Positions 1 through 10,136 of a stretch of DNA of 64,000 nucleotides are shown here, piece by piece. A model generated the notes under the pieces. The model did not search any database and had not been told where the DNA came from. It saw nothing but the letters and a program-made list of their open reading frames with translations. Source of the stretch: Piscicola geometra. Taxonomy: Eukaryota > Annelida > Clitellata > Hirudinida > Piscicolidae. Numbering within the stretch: the first letter of the stretch is position 1; every line of letters begins with the position of its first letter. The position numbers and the translations under genes are program-made. The DNA is taken from assembly GCA_943735955.1 (NCBI GenBank), contig OX030958.1, positions 10,033,626 through 10,097,625 of the forward strand. Reading direction: 5' to 3'.

Positions 1-136
1 TTACCAGGATCATTGCCATCTACATCACTTGTAGTTGTTATAATTGCTTGTTTTCCTTTTGGAAGGGTAGTTTAAGTAGTAGTAATTTTAATGAAAGTAG
101 TTTTTATACTAGTTTTTGAAGCTCTATTTCTGATTG
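1..136. other. Flank of the first hAT element, no gene seen
   Basis: AT-rich sequence to the left of the target duplication. No open frame, splice signal or repeat was recognised. Confidence 0.4.
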
Positions 137-144
137 TTGTCGTT

Positions 145-330
145 TAGAGATTGACCGAAACAGATATTTTTATTTCGGCCGAAACCGAAATAAGCCGAAA
201 TTAAAATCTCATTTTCGGCCGAAACCGAATTTAAGCCGAAATTGAATATCAATTTTTGGCCGAAACCGAAATTGAACCGAAATTGTAATCAGATTTTCGG
301 CCGAAACCAAAGCCGAAACCGAATTTTTTC
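145..330. repeat. Left subterminal repeat array of element A
   Basis: About six spaced copies of a GGCCGAAACCGAAATT-like motif, several followed by AAGCCGAAATT. The same motif recurs near the other end at about 1565-1685. Repeated subterminal motifs in hAT elements are typically transposase binding sites; that role is inferred here. Confidence 0.8.
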
Positions 331-510
331 CCAACTTTTATTTAAAATGAAAAAATAGCATTTAACGATGGCATTGCCAGTTCAATGAGTAAATCCAAAC
401 AAGCGTATATTTTAAGTCAAAAAATAAAAGTTTTTTAACAACAAAAATGGTCTACATAAGTAATTGTTTATTAAAGTCAAAAAATAGTATTGAACGATGA
501 CCATTTCTGT

Positions 511-1497
511 TTAATAATTAAATCCAAACAATCGAATATTGTAAGCAAGAAATAACAGTTTTTCAACATTTTCACCAAGAAGGTTGCTGCGACGATCTGC
601 GTATATTTGCCCTGCAGAACTAAATAGTTGCTCGCTAGCCACACTTGTTGGGGGTGCAGATAAGTATTTTCGAGCAGCAGGCTCAAGACATGAATATTGA
701 CTGCAATGCCAATACGCAAAAATGTTGGATGTTCTATGGATCCTAGGCTCTTTAAGATACGCCTGCATTTGGCGTTCGTGTTCAGGCGTCTTCTTGGCGG
801 CATCATCGTTGTTTTGGTTGGTGAGGTTAATTTTGTCGTGACTATCCCATAAGGATGATGAACCCAAACTGTTTAAAACGTTATTTCCCAGTATTTTTTC
901 AGTCTGGTTGATGGAATTCTCTTCTGCGACAAAGTTTGGTTTGATAAAGTTTAAAACTTCTTTTTTGGCTTCCTCCTTTTCTAAATCGTCAAAATACATG
1001 TCTTTGAAGCGAGGATCAAGCAAAGTAGCTGCAAGCACTTCGGGCATTTTTTTAACAAACTCTAACCGTTTGTCTATTGCATCTCGAAGGGCTGCTTTCA
1101 TCTGCATCAGTCCAACATCAGCTGACGTGATTTCTAATTTTGTTTTCAGCATAGAAATCATCGGAATGACAATAGATATTGATGCATCATCGTAGCTGAT
1201 CTCTGTGGTCGCGTCACTAAATGGTTTTAACACAACTATTATTCTTTCAATAAGTTTCCATTCTTCTTTTGTTAAAGAGTCGATGTCTCCATGTTCAACG
1301 GAATAAAAGTTAATTGCTTTTTGTTGCTCATTTAGCCTCGACAGCATCAAGTATGAACTGTTCCAACGCGTCTCAACATCTTGAATCAGTGTGTGTGTGT
1401 GTGTACCTCTAATAAATCGACCCTCTGGATCATTGCCAAAGATGCACTTTCCCATCACATCTAACAGATATCTAATAAAGATGATAATCGAACCCAA
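511..1497 (-). pseudogene. hAT transposase, C-terminal fragment (ZBED-like), open frame
   Basis: An uninterrupted 328-codon frame. Its first ATG is at 1455, leaving 314 codons. Early in the frame is TRWNSSYLML, the conserved RW segment that follows the second catalytic aspartate in hAT transposases. Near the end is the dimerisation region, with ARKYLSAPPTSVASEQLFS followed by NLLGENVEKLLFLAYN. These place it in the Ac/ZBED-like hAT group. The BED zinc finger and the part of the RNase-H-like core holding the first two catalytic aspartates are absent, and there is no room for them between 1497 and the TIR. It cannot be an active transposase but could still form dimers. The (GT)n stretch encoding THTHT near the N-terminus may mark the deletion junction. 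It is called a pseudogene because it is truncated, although the frame itself is intact. Confidence 0.85.
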
Positions 1498-1564
1498 ACA
1501 TACAGATATTTCAGATGAACTACATAAATTTTTAAAAAATTCGGTTTTTCGGTAAATATGAGAT

Positions 1565-1690
1565 CCATTTCGGCCGAAACCGAAATTAAGCCGAAATTTA
1601 AAAATTATTTTCGGCCGAAACCGAAAAATTGCCGAAACTAAGAAAATTGAAAATTTCGGCGCCGAAACCGAAACCGAACCGAATTTCGGT
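1565..1690. repeat. Right subterminal repeat array of element A
   Basis: Closely spaced copies of the GGCCGAAACCGAAA-like motif, ending in CGGTCGGTCTCTA at the TIR. It mirrors the array at 145-330. Confidence 0.8.
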
Positions 1691-1707
1691 CGGTCTCTAT
1701 TGTCGTT

Positions 1708-2067
1708 GTAATAGGAGGGGGATGTTGCAAAAGGTGGAACTATTTAAACAAGTGGTCTCATAGCTCAATTGTATAACCAATAACGTAAGCTAAAATTCAC
1801 GCAGCCATTTTATTTAATTTTTGTCTATCTATTTCAACTTTTATATATGAAAAAAAATATGAGTTCATTAAAATCAATCATGAACACTCAAAATTTTCTC
1901 TTTGAGCAACTGGGTTTCCAAGATAGAATGGTTAGTTGCCTAGGATGAAATCATATTGTAAGTCACAAAAATTGTATTTTAAACATTTCACCTATTATTA
2001 GACTATTTTATTTATCTAAAGAAATACTTTTTTCTGCTTACTTAATACTGATCATTTCAAAAAATCT
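1708..2067. other. Intergenic or 3' flank, nothing recognised
   Basis: AT-rich and without a supported gene. TTTATT words, which read as AATAAA on the minus strand, occur near 2007 and at the 2068 stop. They could serve as poly(A) signals for the minus-strand exon to the right. Confidence 0.3.
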
Positions 2068-2549
2068 TTATTTTTTCGGGAACATGTAGTCTTTCAGTTC
2101 CTTCTCAAAAGCGTCATCAAAAAGAAACATCGCATAGCCGTACATAAGCTCATTCCATCTTAGGAACCGGTTCATCTTTAGCAACCTCCCCTTATTAGTA
2201 ATAGTACGGGTTTTACTTTTTATAGATTTAAATGTACTACTTTTGCTGTACTCATACTCACTTGTAGTTTTGTCTTCACTATCATCACTGTTATTTTCAG
2301 ATTTTTCACCCTTGGCACCCTTTTCATTTTCTGGATCTTCTTTTTTTTCATCATCTCTTGCGTCATTCACGGCCAATTCTACGAAGGTTGCTTTTCCCGT
2401 TTCATCATTTTTATCAATTTGTCTTCTATTCTTCTCTTCTTCAACATTTCCATCAATTTCGGTTGCTGGAGAGAATCCGAGTAGGTCTACTGTAGCACTC
2501 TGCTCCGAGCTTTCTATCTCGAGTTCTCCAATTTCGGATCTCGCAGCAT
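2068..2549 (-). CDS. Terminal exon of an unrecognised acidic protein
   Basis: An open minus-strand frame runs from a good acceptor (pyrimidine-rich tract then CCTAAAG, cut at 2550/2549) to a stop at 2068, giving about 160 residues. The first 100 residues are rich in Glu, Asp, Lys and Ser, with runs such as DDEKKEDPENEKG, and look disordered. The last 35 residues are different: mixed hydrophobic and aromatic (LRWNELMYGYAMFLFDDAF), ending in two lysines. The frame continues upstream to a Met at 2580, so a single-exon start there is possible, but the acceptor makes an internal start more likely. An AATAAA overlaps the stop region. No family was recognised and no upstream exon was found. Confidence 0.5.
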
Positions 2550-3173
2550 CTTTAGGAGAAATAAGTAATAAGAAGATCATTCATCAAACTTTATATTCAG
2601 ATTCATACATTTTTGTTTTCTGAGTGTTTATAATTGTTGAATTAAAATCGCCATGACAAAGTTTGCTGTACTTTAATATGAAAATAATGACTATAAAGAA
2701 AATTATTCACAATTTTATAATTTTCTTTCGCTAACACAATTATAGTTGACCTGATAATATATTATATAACACAAAGCCTCGTATTACCCTATTTTCCCAT
2801 GCGCGTCGGCAGCTAATACTTTAATTTAAACTATTCGATAGTCGGCTGAAAATTTGACTGAACACAAATAGGCACTACGGAATAACTATTTCAAAATATT
2901 ACTAGTTAAGCTATTCAACGCGTTTTTTTAATATATAAAACGCTTTGAATAGCTTTTATGTTAACAGTTCTGTACAAGATTTATCAATTGAACTTTCAAA
3001 ATCTACAAATAACCTTTGAAAAATTATTAAAATAAATTTATATGTAACATTAAAATAAATGTATACGTAACATTTAAATAAATGTATATGTAAAATTTTC
3101 TTTATGGAATAAAAAAAATTATTTTTACATTTTAAAACTACTTAAAAAATCTGATTTATTTTTTAATAACGAG
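2550..3173. other. AT-rich spacer, nothing recognised
   Basis: No coding frame or repeat beyond short AT-rich tandem-like words near 3040-3090. It ends at the SINE start. Confidence 0.3.
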
Positions 3174-3224
3174 TGAACGGGTAGCCGAGTCAGTAACGAA
3201 TCTCGTCTGGACTAGAGGTCGGAC

Positions 3225-3380
3225 CGGGTACCCGATCTGACCGGGACGGGAAAAGTCGGGAACCGGGAATAGGTTTTCGGGACGGGAACGGGAACGGGAA
3301 TCAATATTCAAATCGGGAACGGGAAAAATCGGGAACGGGAATCAACTTTTAAATCGGGAACGGGAAAAACGGGAATAAAA
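3225..3380. repeat. Left subterminal array of element B (CGGGA motifs)
   Basis: Multiple copies of CGGGAACGGGAA and CGGGACGGGA separated by short AT-rich spacers such as ATCAACTTTTAAAT. It starts with the palindrome CGGGTACCCG next to the TIR, as does the corresponding end of element C. Confidence 0.8.
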
Positions 3381-3742
3381 GTTATTGGGAGTGGATTATT
3401 CAACAATTATACTTCAGCAGACTCCTAAGTATGGAAATTTCTATTTCATCGATACTCCGTACTTAAAATAAGTATTAAATGCAATAGAGATGTATAACGA
3501 AGTCACCATTGCGTTGTCAATGTCAAAATCTCTAACATTACATTTGAAGTTGTTATAGCGAGTCCAAATATTAGAGAAATTAAAACAAATGGGTGATGAT
3601 GAAAACTTGTCAGATGAAATCAAACTGGTCAGTTATATTATTTTTATTTTATAAATTCATACTTTAAATTTGAATTATTAATTTCCAGTTGAATGCTCAG
3701 TTGATCATTTTGACAAAAAAAAGATGCCCATTAATAATAACA

Positions 3743-3874
3743 ATGACGAGCATTATTATAGTGGCGTATAACCCGAACGGGCTTCAAGGCCACTTAGGCT
3801 GCATATTTTCACTTGCGCCTTTGGGTTACTAGGGCATTGATTGCACTTGAACCTAGGATCTTTCAGTATTGGTC
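3743..3874 (-). repeat. 5'-truncated SINE fragment inside element B
   Basis: On the minus strand this matches 4831-4962 at high identity, from GACCAATA through the B-box region to ATGACGAG. It lacks the A-box head. Element C has unique transposase-related sequence at this place and no SINE, so the fragment was acquired by element B alone and replaced roughly 110 bp. Confidence 0.75.
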
Positions 3875-4033
3875 AAATTTAATTTCATTTTGTACAGCCA
3901 GACCAAGCTCCAGTGACGTTGAGAAAAAAAACAAATGATGCTTATTTATACCCTATATGTTAGTTTTTATAACGTAAAAATTATAATACAATTTTTTTAC
4001 TATCAAATTATACGAATGATTTTATTTGTGCAG

Positions 4034-4424
4034 TTGTGGAGAATAAGAATGTTGTCAAAAAACATATTTCTAACATTATTGAGGAATTAATAATAATAAA
4101 CGAGGGAAAAGATTCAGAAGAGGATGAATTGTAAAAATATTCACAATTACGACCCACAATAATTGAAGATTATAAAGATGTTAAATCTATTAGAGTAAAA
4201 AAAATTCCAATACTACAAGAAGTAGCCAAAATTTTGTTTAGTATACTTGCAAGTTCTATTCCCTGTGAACGGAATTTGTCAACATGTGGTCGTTTAACTT
4301 TAGACCCAAGATCACCTAATTTGAAAGCTAAAACTTTTGATGGTTTAACCCGTATGAAAAGCAATAAAAACTTGATTGAATTACTCAAAAACAAAAACAT
4401 TACTTTCATTTCAATAATAATTTG
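4034..4424 (+). pseudogene. Decayed hAT transposase C-terminal exon in element B
   Basis: The frame resembles the minus-strand frame in element C, which is more intact. The C-terminal signature reads CERNLSTCGRLTLDP, then LTRMKSNKNLIE, which matches the hAT dimerisation region where a CERxFS motif precedes RxxL. An in-frame stop in the upstream part (after EEDEL) and loss of the YW segment seen in element C mark it as a pseudogene. The BED finger and catalytic core are missing. Intron-like acceptors (TTTCCAG, TTTTGTACAG) precede the homologous segments, so the ancestral gene probably had introns. Confidence 0.75.
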
Positions 4425-4564
4425 AAATTTAAATCGTGTTTTTTTATTTTGTTAAAAGAACTATTTTCTGACTTTCAAATAATGAACTTTTAGAAATGTT
4501 AGAACTAGCAAGTTTGGGACCGGTGAAAACGGCAGCAAAAATAAAGAAATAATCAAAATTTTTG

Positions 4565-4800
4565 TTGTTGAAATGGGTCGAGACCGGGTCAAAAAGTTTC
4601 GGGAACGGGTCGGGACCGGGAATCGAGTTGCGGGAACAGGACGGGACGGGAATCAAAATTCTGATAGTCTATCGGGAACGGGACGGGACGGGAAAAATAA
4701 TTTTGGGAACGGGACGGGACGGGAATCAAAATTCTGATGGCCCATCGGGAACGGGACGGGACGGGAAAACAAAATTCGGGAACGGGACGGGACCGGGAAT
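4565..4800. repeat. Right subterminal array of element B (CGGGACGGGA motifs)
   Basis: Tandem-like units of roughly 50-60 bp, each containing GGGAACGGGACGGGACGGGA and a spacer with ATCAAAATTCTGAT. The same units occur near the matching end of element C (22380-22590). Confidence 0.85.
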
Positions 4801-4962
4801 GAAAAATCGTCCATGTCCGACCTCTAGTCTGGACCAATAATGAAGGGTCTAGGTTCAAGTGCAACCAATGCCCTAGTAACCCAAAGGCGCAAATGAAAAT
4901 ATGCAGCCTAAGTGGCCTCGAAGCTCGTTCAAGTTAAGCGCCTTTATAATAATGCTCGTCAT

Positions 4963-6970
4963 CTTTATTATAATTTTTTTTTATCTTTAAATATTTCACA
5001 ATCATAATATATATAAAATTCTGCTTCAGTGAAAGTATATTTTATAAAAAAGATTCTCTCGAAAATATAAAATAAATATTAATTAAAACGATTTAGGGAT
5101 TTGAATTTGGTATTACGGCATCACATTTCATTCTAATTAACTATTTTAAAATCTTTTTTACCAAAAACTTATTTTGAAATTCTGGATTAAAAATATTTAT
5201 TATAGTAAAAATTTGGTAAAAATGTCTTTGTAATACGAACAAAAATAGATAAAAATTTGTTTTAAAATATTTGCACTAAATAGTTGGTTTGACTAGGGTC
5301 TTAATAATCAATTAGTTGAAGATTTGTTGTATTCGCCGTTGGCAAATTATTTAAAGTTTACATTTTAAACTCAGAAAAATTTCGAAAGCGTCTGAAAGTT
5401 CATTTTGAACGTTATATTTCCAGGTTTGTTTTATTTTCAATTTTAACTAATTTTAACGTTATAGCTAAAATAGTTTAATTGAAATATAATTTAAATAAAA
5501 ATGAATTTTTTTACTTATAACATTGGTGAACTGGGTTTTCTAAAAAAGAAATCAAAATATTGAAAATAAATATCGATTTTTCTTTTATTTATAATACGCT
5601 TACATAGATACATTAAATGTTCTTTTAAATTTTTTATTTTAAGTTTTATTATTTAGTCTTTTTTATTCGACAAAATTATTTTTTTGAATTCTATTAAAAT
5701 GTTTTTATTTTGTTTGTTCGCGCTGGAAAAGATTAGCCGAAAATATAATATGAAGCTTAATAACAACAAAAGTAATTAAAGAAACAAATGAATAATTATT
5801 GATCTAAAACTAAGTAATTTCGGAAAAAATCAATAAATAACTTTTGATTTTCAAAGGCAATCGTTGTGGAACCTACCAAAGATGTATTAAAAAAAGTTTT
5901 ATGAAACGAACTAATGCTGAACTCATGGTTTATTAATTATCAGCCGACTACTATTGACATTTGATCGGACAAAATTATTCTATCGAATACGAATCGAATA
6001 CTTTACAATTGTTCGGTAGCGAATACAAATCGAACATTCAACAAAACATAAATTCTGTAGAAAGATTCTTAAATGCTAAGATATTTTATTTCTCAGATAA
6101 AATAAACGCTTAATAAAAGTCATATATTTTATTCATTCGTTAAGCCAATGAATTTTTTTTATAACTATAATTACGTAAAATTGGTGGAGATCAGTTCTCA
6201 TGATAAAGTTTTAAAAGTCTGAAAAATTTTAGCAAAATTATTATAAATTAAATTCACTCACCAAAAACAAGAAAGGTGAATAGAAAAACTAAAATGGTTG
6301 AATTCTTCATTTTTTTCAAAATGTGGAAAAAATCGAAAATGCATTAAATAACTGTTTTCAAGAAATTATCAGGCGAAAATGCTAGTAAGCTTTTGACTCC
6401 TTTATGAAGCGTCCAAAAAGGCTTCTTCAGCATTGAATAACAAAATCATTCTTGCCCATATGACTTCAAAGCAAGCTTCTTTTGTCCAAGAGAGCATTCC
6501 GCATGCTATTTGAGCGCACACTAATGAAACTATGAAATCGCCCTTGTTTAAAGAAACTTCAATTCACTTCTATTCATTCTGGTTTGCCGGTCTCTTAATC
6601 TTGTTGCTTAAATCTGTCAAAGAGAACATTAAAACATTCTCAGTTTGAAGATAAGTCCAAAATGTCGAGCTCTACCTTACCTTATTGTTGTCTCAGGAAC
6701 CAATGATTCGACTGCAGAATAGTGCTGAAATAAAATTATGGATTTATAATGTGTTCATTAGCAATATATGTTTTTTAAAAACTTAATATTTCAGTATTTC
6801 ACTTTGATGAAGAATGAATTAAATTAACAATTTAAACCCAGTTAACTAAATTGATCGAATTTACACTTTTTCAAACTTTTGATTCGTTGCGCTACATAAA
6901 TATTTTTCAACTTTTTAAACATTCTTTGTTTCATTCTTCTGCTCATGTCCCTGTTTTATTTCTTTTATAG
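4963..6970. other. AT-rich region with no supported gene
   Basis: Both strands were read and no exon with good borders was found. Around 6400-6680 the composition is less AT-rich, but the frames are short and closed. The stretch just before 6971 (pyrimidine-rich, ending in TTTTATAG) is the acceptor of the next exon. Confidence 0.3.
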
Positions 6971-7093
6971 ACGGCAGATGATGATCCAGCATATGTAATT
7001 CGTTTCGAAGAAAAATTCATTTCCGAACTGGAGCAGAGAAAGATGGATCTGAATTTCCCATGGTATAAAATTGCTACGCCACTAGATCTTTAA
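6971..7093 (+). CDS. Short terminal exon of an unrecognised plus-strand gene
   Basis: A strong acceptor (TGTTTTATTTCTTTTATAG) is followed by 40 in-phase codons and a TAA stop at 7091-7093. The peptide starts TADDDPAYVIRFEEKF, continues with ISELEQRKMDLNF and ends PWYKIATPLDL. Codon composition is much richer in G and C than the flanks, and charged residues are spaced like a helix. Poly(A)-type AATAAA words follow at about 7336 and 7383. It is the only well-bordered plus-strand exon in the first 60 kb. No upstream partner exon was located and the family was not recognised. Confidence 0.5.
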   Translation, partial: TADDDPAYVIRFEEKFISELEQRKMDLNFPWYKIATPLDL

Positions 7094-8762
7094 TGGAAAA
7101 TTTTTAAATTAAAAAAAACGAAAGAAGTTTCACATGACAAGATTTGGAGAAACTAATGGAAGAAAAGAAAATTTTAAAAACTCATACGAAATGAGTCTGC
7201 AGATTTTTTATAAACTCAATCTTGTAAATACGCGACGCCTTTATTTGTAACGACTGCTAAAATATCATCAGATTATTGGCCCAAATTTTCAATTTTTTAT
7301 CTCAACAACAACAATTCGTTTATTTGCAAGCAAATAAATTTAAAAATCGAAGCAAATAAATGCTTGTATGACCTCTTAGAAAAATAAAATAATACATGAA
7401 CTTCTTAATTAAATTCACAAATTAAAAGAATTGTTAATAATAACAAATGTTTTCATTGATTTCATCATCACCATAATCATTGATCGGAAACAGATAAGAG
7501 GTTACCCAGAAACAAAAAATATAAGTTTAAAAAAAGTTAGATAAACACATAATAATGTCAAGGGCCAACCAAGAAGCAATGGCCAGTTTCACACTCGAAT
7601 GAAAAAATGATAAATTCCAGCTCTACCTCTAGTCCAGGTAAGCACCTCAGATAAGTCCCTCAAGTCATTCTTTTCAGGTTACCGTCCTAATGCCTCACAG
7701 GTTAGGTTTTGGGTAATCAAAGGATAGTGATGGTGTTACAGAAAAAACTCTGCAACGAATGCGATAAGTTTTTTTATACAGTGCTAAAACTTTTTTTGGC
7801 GACATTGTCTATAAAGAAAAATTAAATAAGTTATCATGGCTATGATTCCTGAAACGCAGTAAAATTATTTAGATTGCGAAGAGGTAGCAATATCATAATC
7901 CTTTTTTATGATAATGCCTAGTTTTTATTTGGGAATTACCTTTTTCGAAAATCTAAAATAAATATTTATAAAAAAAATTCAAATACAATTTTATTTATTT
8001 ATGATTTTGAAAATTTAATATAAAAAAAAACGTGGAAAGTTATAGGCCTATTGTTCATCAGTCTTTTGTATCGTTTGTATTAATGACAGCTGTTTTCTTT
8101 ACAATAAATTGCTTTCTTTACAATAAAGTGACGTCGGTCGAATGCCTTGAACCAAGCAGGCGTTTCAAATTGTTACCTATAATGAATGAAAATTAAAGGC
8201 GTTGAATTACTTATAATGAGCAAGAGTAAATATAATAGAAACTATTTGAAAAAGAACTTGTTATGATTTATTGGAGAAACAACAAATTTTCGAAAATTTA
8301 GTAAAACGTATAAACTTTATTTAAGTCTAACTTAAAATATGCTTCTAGATTAATTATCTGAATAATGCTTATTTATTCCTTTAAACTCCGATGATGGATA
8401 AAACCCACGACCTTTGGAATAAGATACAATAAGATATATAATATTTCCTTTTGTATCTTTTAATTTATTGATATATTCATGGTACTTTATGTTTGCTAGA
8501 AATTTGTAAATTCAAATTTTGTTTCGGTATGTAAATGTTTAAATGCTTTCTTATTTTTCTCATAAATCATCTATTCAAATCAATCCACAATGTAAGTATT
8601 CATAAGATAGTCGCAACAGCATGATTTGATGAAGGATTAAGGATTTGACTTTCTACATTATTACGTATACTTCGTATACACTCCAAGATTCAAACATAAA
8701 TGCTTTTATTTGCAAAGCAAAAAAAAATATTTTGAAAATGTATTTGATTTTGAAAAAGCACA
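7094..8762. other. Gene-free AT-rich stretch
   Basis: No coding exon was supported. About 7560-7760 is moderately GC-richer and could be a decayed repeat, but nothing definite was recognised. Confidence 0.25.
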
Positions 8763-8819
8763 TTTTTATCACGTGTCAAATGACGTCTGTGGGTGAAGCT
8801 GAAGCAATTAGACTGGCAA
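8763..8819 (+). repeat. 57-bp duplicated motif, copy 1
   Basis: About 85 percent identical by eye to 12071-12128, sharing an exact core GACGTCTGTGGGTGAA and a second block GAAGCAATTAGACTG. See the finding on a possible small RNA. Confidence 0.6.
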
Positions 8820-8857
8820 AGTACTTATAGAGTTTTCCATATACTAGAAAGATAGTT

Positions 8858-8960
8858 GACATCATCACCATCATTATCATCATTATTATTATTATAATTA
8901 TTATCGTCATCATTATCATCTTCATAATTGTTATTATCTTCCTCATCATTATCAATTTCT
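8858..8960. repeat. ATC/ATT trinucleotide microsatellite
   Basis: Imperfect runs of CAT, ATT and ATC triplets. Confidence 0.85.
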
Positions 8961-9879
8961 TTAAAAGATCTATAAGAATGTTTTTGATTGGAATTATTTT
9001 ATATATATTTGAAATTGGATCCCATTATTCAATCTTTTTTAATGGTTCTTACTTTAGAGCTTACTATATTGTTTTAAAATTACACTATAAGTTATAGTAA
9101 CTTATAGTATAATTTTTATAACTTTTATATATTATAGTTCAATAAAAGCTATATTTTGTTTACTAATTAGCTAAATTGTAAAAAGTACTTAATTTCCCAT
9201 ATTAGTTTTTAAAATACTTTTTAAGACCCTAATCAGTGAACTACTGGCAAATATTTCGATCAGTTTGGGCAAAGATTTTATAAGAATATACGTTATGAAC
9301 GTTTGTGAATCATTAAATTACCTATAAATTCTGTAAAAACGTTTATTATTTTTGCGAAGCTTTTCATTTTTTTAAATTATAACAATTAGAATTTAAAAAA
9401 AAAGCGTTTAGAGTAGCTTTCACGAAGAAGTAGAAAACAGGTCTACTAAGACTGTCATGAAACTAAAGGTAAATTTTAAAAACATATAATAATAAAGTAG
9501 ACAAAGAAGCCTTGAAATATTTTTTGACAGAGCCAGAAAAGAATTCGCCATCAATTTCAACAAAGCGAAATACATAATGGGCATGACAAGTAGGACATTC
9601 AAATGCCTAGACATTGCCGCTGTTGTGGAAGTCGATGGTGTGCCCAAATCTGGGATCAGAGAAAAAATCTTCAAGCTTGTTATAAGGATATCATCATCAT
9701 CACCGAGCTAGCTCAACTAAGAGGTCAACATTTTCGCGGCATGACTAAATTGCTACTCCACAGCTTTAAAAAGCCTTCTTCATGAGTTGACGGTCCTAGA
9801 TCCGATTAAGATGTGCCATTAGAGCATAACTCAGAGCTTAAGACATTGAATGTGATTTCATTGTTCTTACTTTTATGGA

Positions 9880-10136
9880 TTGTATTTTAAAGCTAAATTG
9901 CGCAGGCTCAACGGGGTCCAATAGTTTTATTGGCAAGATACCGACTTTCAAAGCCAAACTGAAAACTCATTACTTTAACTTAGCCTATCATTCTTAATAA
10001 TTACTCCATGCTACTCTTTACTCTCCTTTTCATAACATTACTATTATAATTATTTTTATTTCTTTATTGCATTACGACGCAGTGAAAGCGTGCCCGGGCG
10101 CTATACAAAAATGACAATTATTATTATTATTATTTG
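9880..10136 (+). mobile_element. 5'-truncated LINE remnant (CR1/L2-like 3' end)
   Basis: A short frame at 9946-9997 reads FKAKLKTHYFNLAYHS then a stop. It resembles the last residues of CR1/L2-clade reverse transcriptases, which commonly end in a FKxxLKTxxF pattern. It is followed by an untranslated tail with GCGCTATACAAAAATGACA and an (ATT)n run, a layout typical of LINE 3' ends. The sequence upstream to about 9420 may belong to the same insertion but is too decayed to assign. Confidence 0.45.

Larger units (their letters stand above)
145..1699 (-). mobile_element. Non-autonomous hAT transposon (element A), complete with TIRs and target duplication
   Basis: The element is bounded by imperfect 16-bp TIRs. 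The left end starts TAGAGATTGACCGAAA and the reverse complement of the right end starts TAGAGACCGACCGAAA (14 of 16 match). The same 8-bp direct repeat TTGTCGTT lies immediately outside both ends, at 137-144 and 1700-1707. An 8-bp duplication and TIRs beginning YARNG are hallmarks of the hAT superfamily. At 1555 bp it is too short for a full hAT transposase, and it encodes only the C-terminal half on the minus strand. Both ends carry dense subterminal arrays of a CCGAAAC-type motif. I infer an internal deletion derivative that needed transposase supplied in trans. The intact ends and duplication suggest a fairly recent insertion. Confidence 0.9.
3213..4826 (+). mobile_element. Non-autonomous hAT transposon (element B) with perfect 8-bp target duplication
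   Basis: Perfect 12-bp TIRs (TAGAGGTCGGAC at the left, its complement at the right) are flanked by the direct repeat GTCTGGAC at 3205-3212 and 4827-4834. The interior holds CGGGA-type subterminal arrays at both ends, a decayed C-terminal hAT transposase on the plus strand, and an inverted SINE fragment. Element C (22362-23953) has the same ends and interior in the opposite orientation, so the two define one family. The target, GTCTGGAC, lies within the tRNA-like head of a SINE. Confidence 0.93.
3174..4962 (+). repeat. tRNA-derived SINE, interrupted by hAT element B
   Basis: Removing element B and one target copy joins 3174-3212 to 4835-4962 into a SINE of about 167 bp. The head has a tRNA-like A box (GTAGCCGAGTCAG at about 3181). 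After the junction there is a B box (GGTTCAAGTGC at about 4852). The spacing across the repaired site is about 50 bp, normal for a Pol III internal promoter. The body ends near TATAATAATGCTCGTCAT. A second partial copy lies inverted inside element B at 3743-3874, which confirms that this is a dispersed family. It is not a tRNA gene: no cloverleaf closes. Confidence 0.75.

Noticed and set aside
4562..4864. Gly/Arg/Asp- and Pro/Val-rich frames at 4562-4864 and 22309-22700
   Set aside because: Translations of the CGGGA subterminal arrays of hAT elements B and C.
3174..4962. Possible tRNA gene from the A and B boxes
   Set aside because: After removing the transposon the boxes are present but no cloverleaf forms and a repeat body follows, so it is a SINE.
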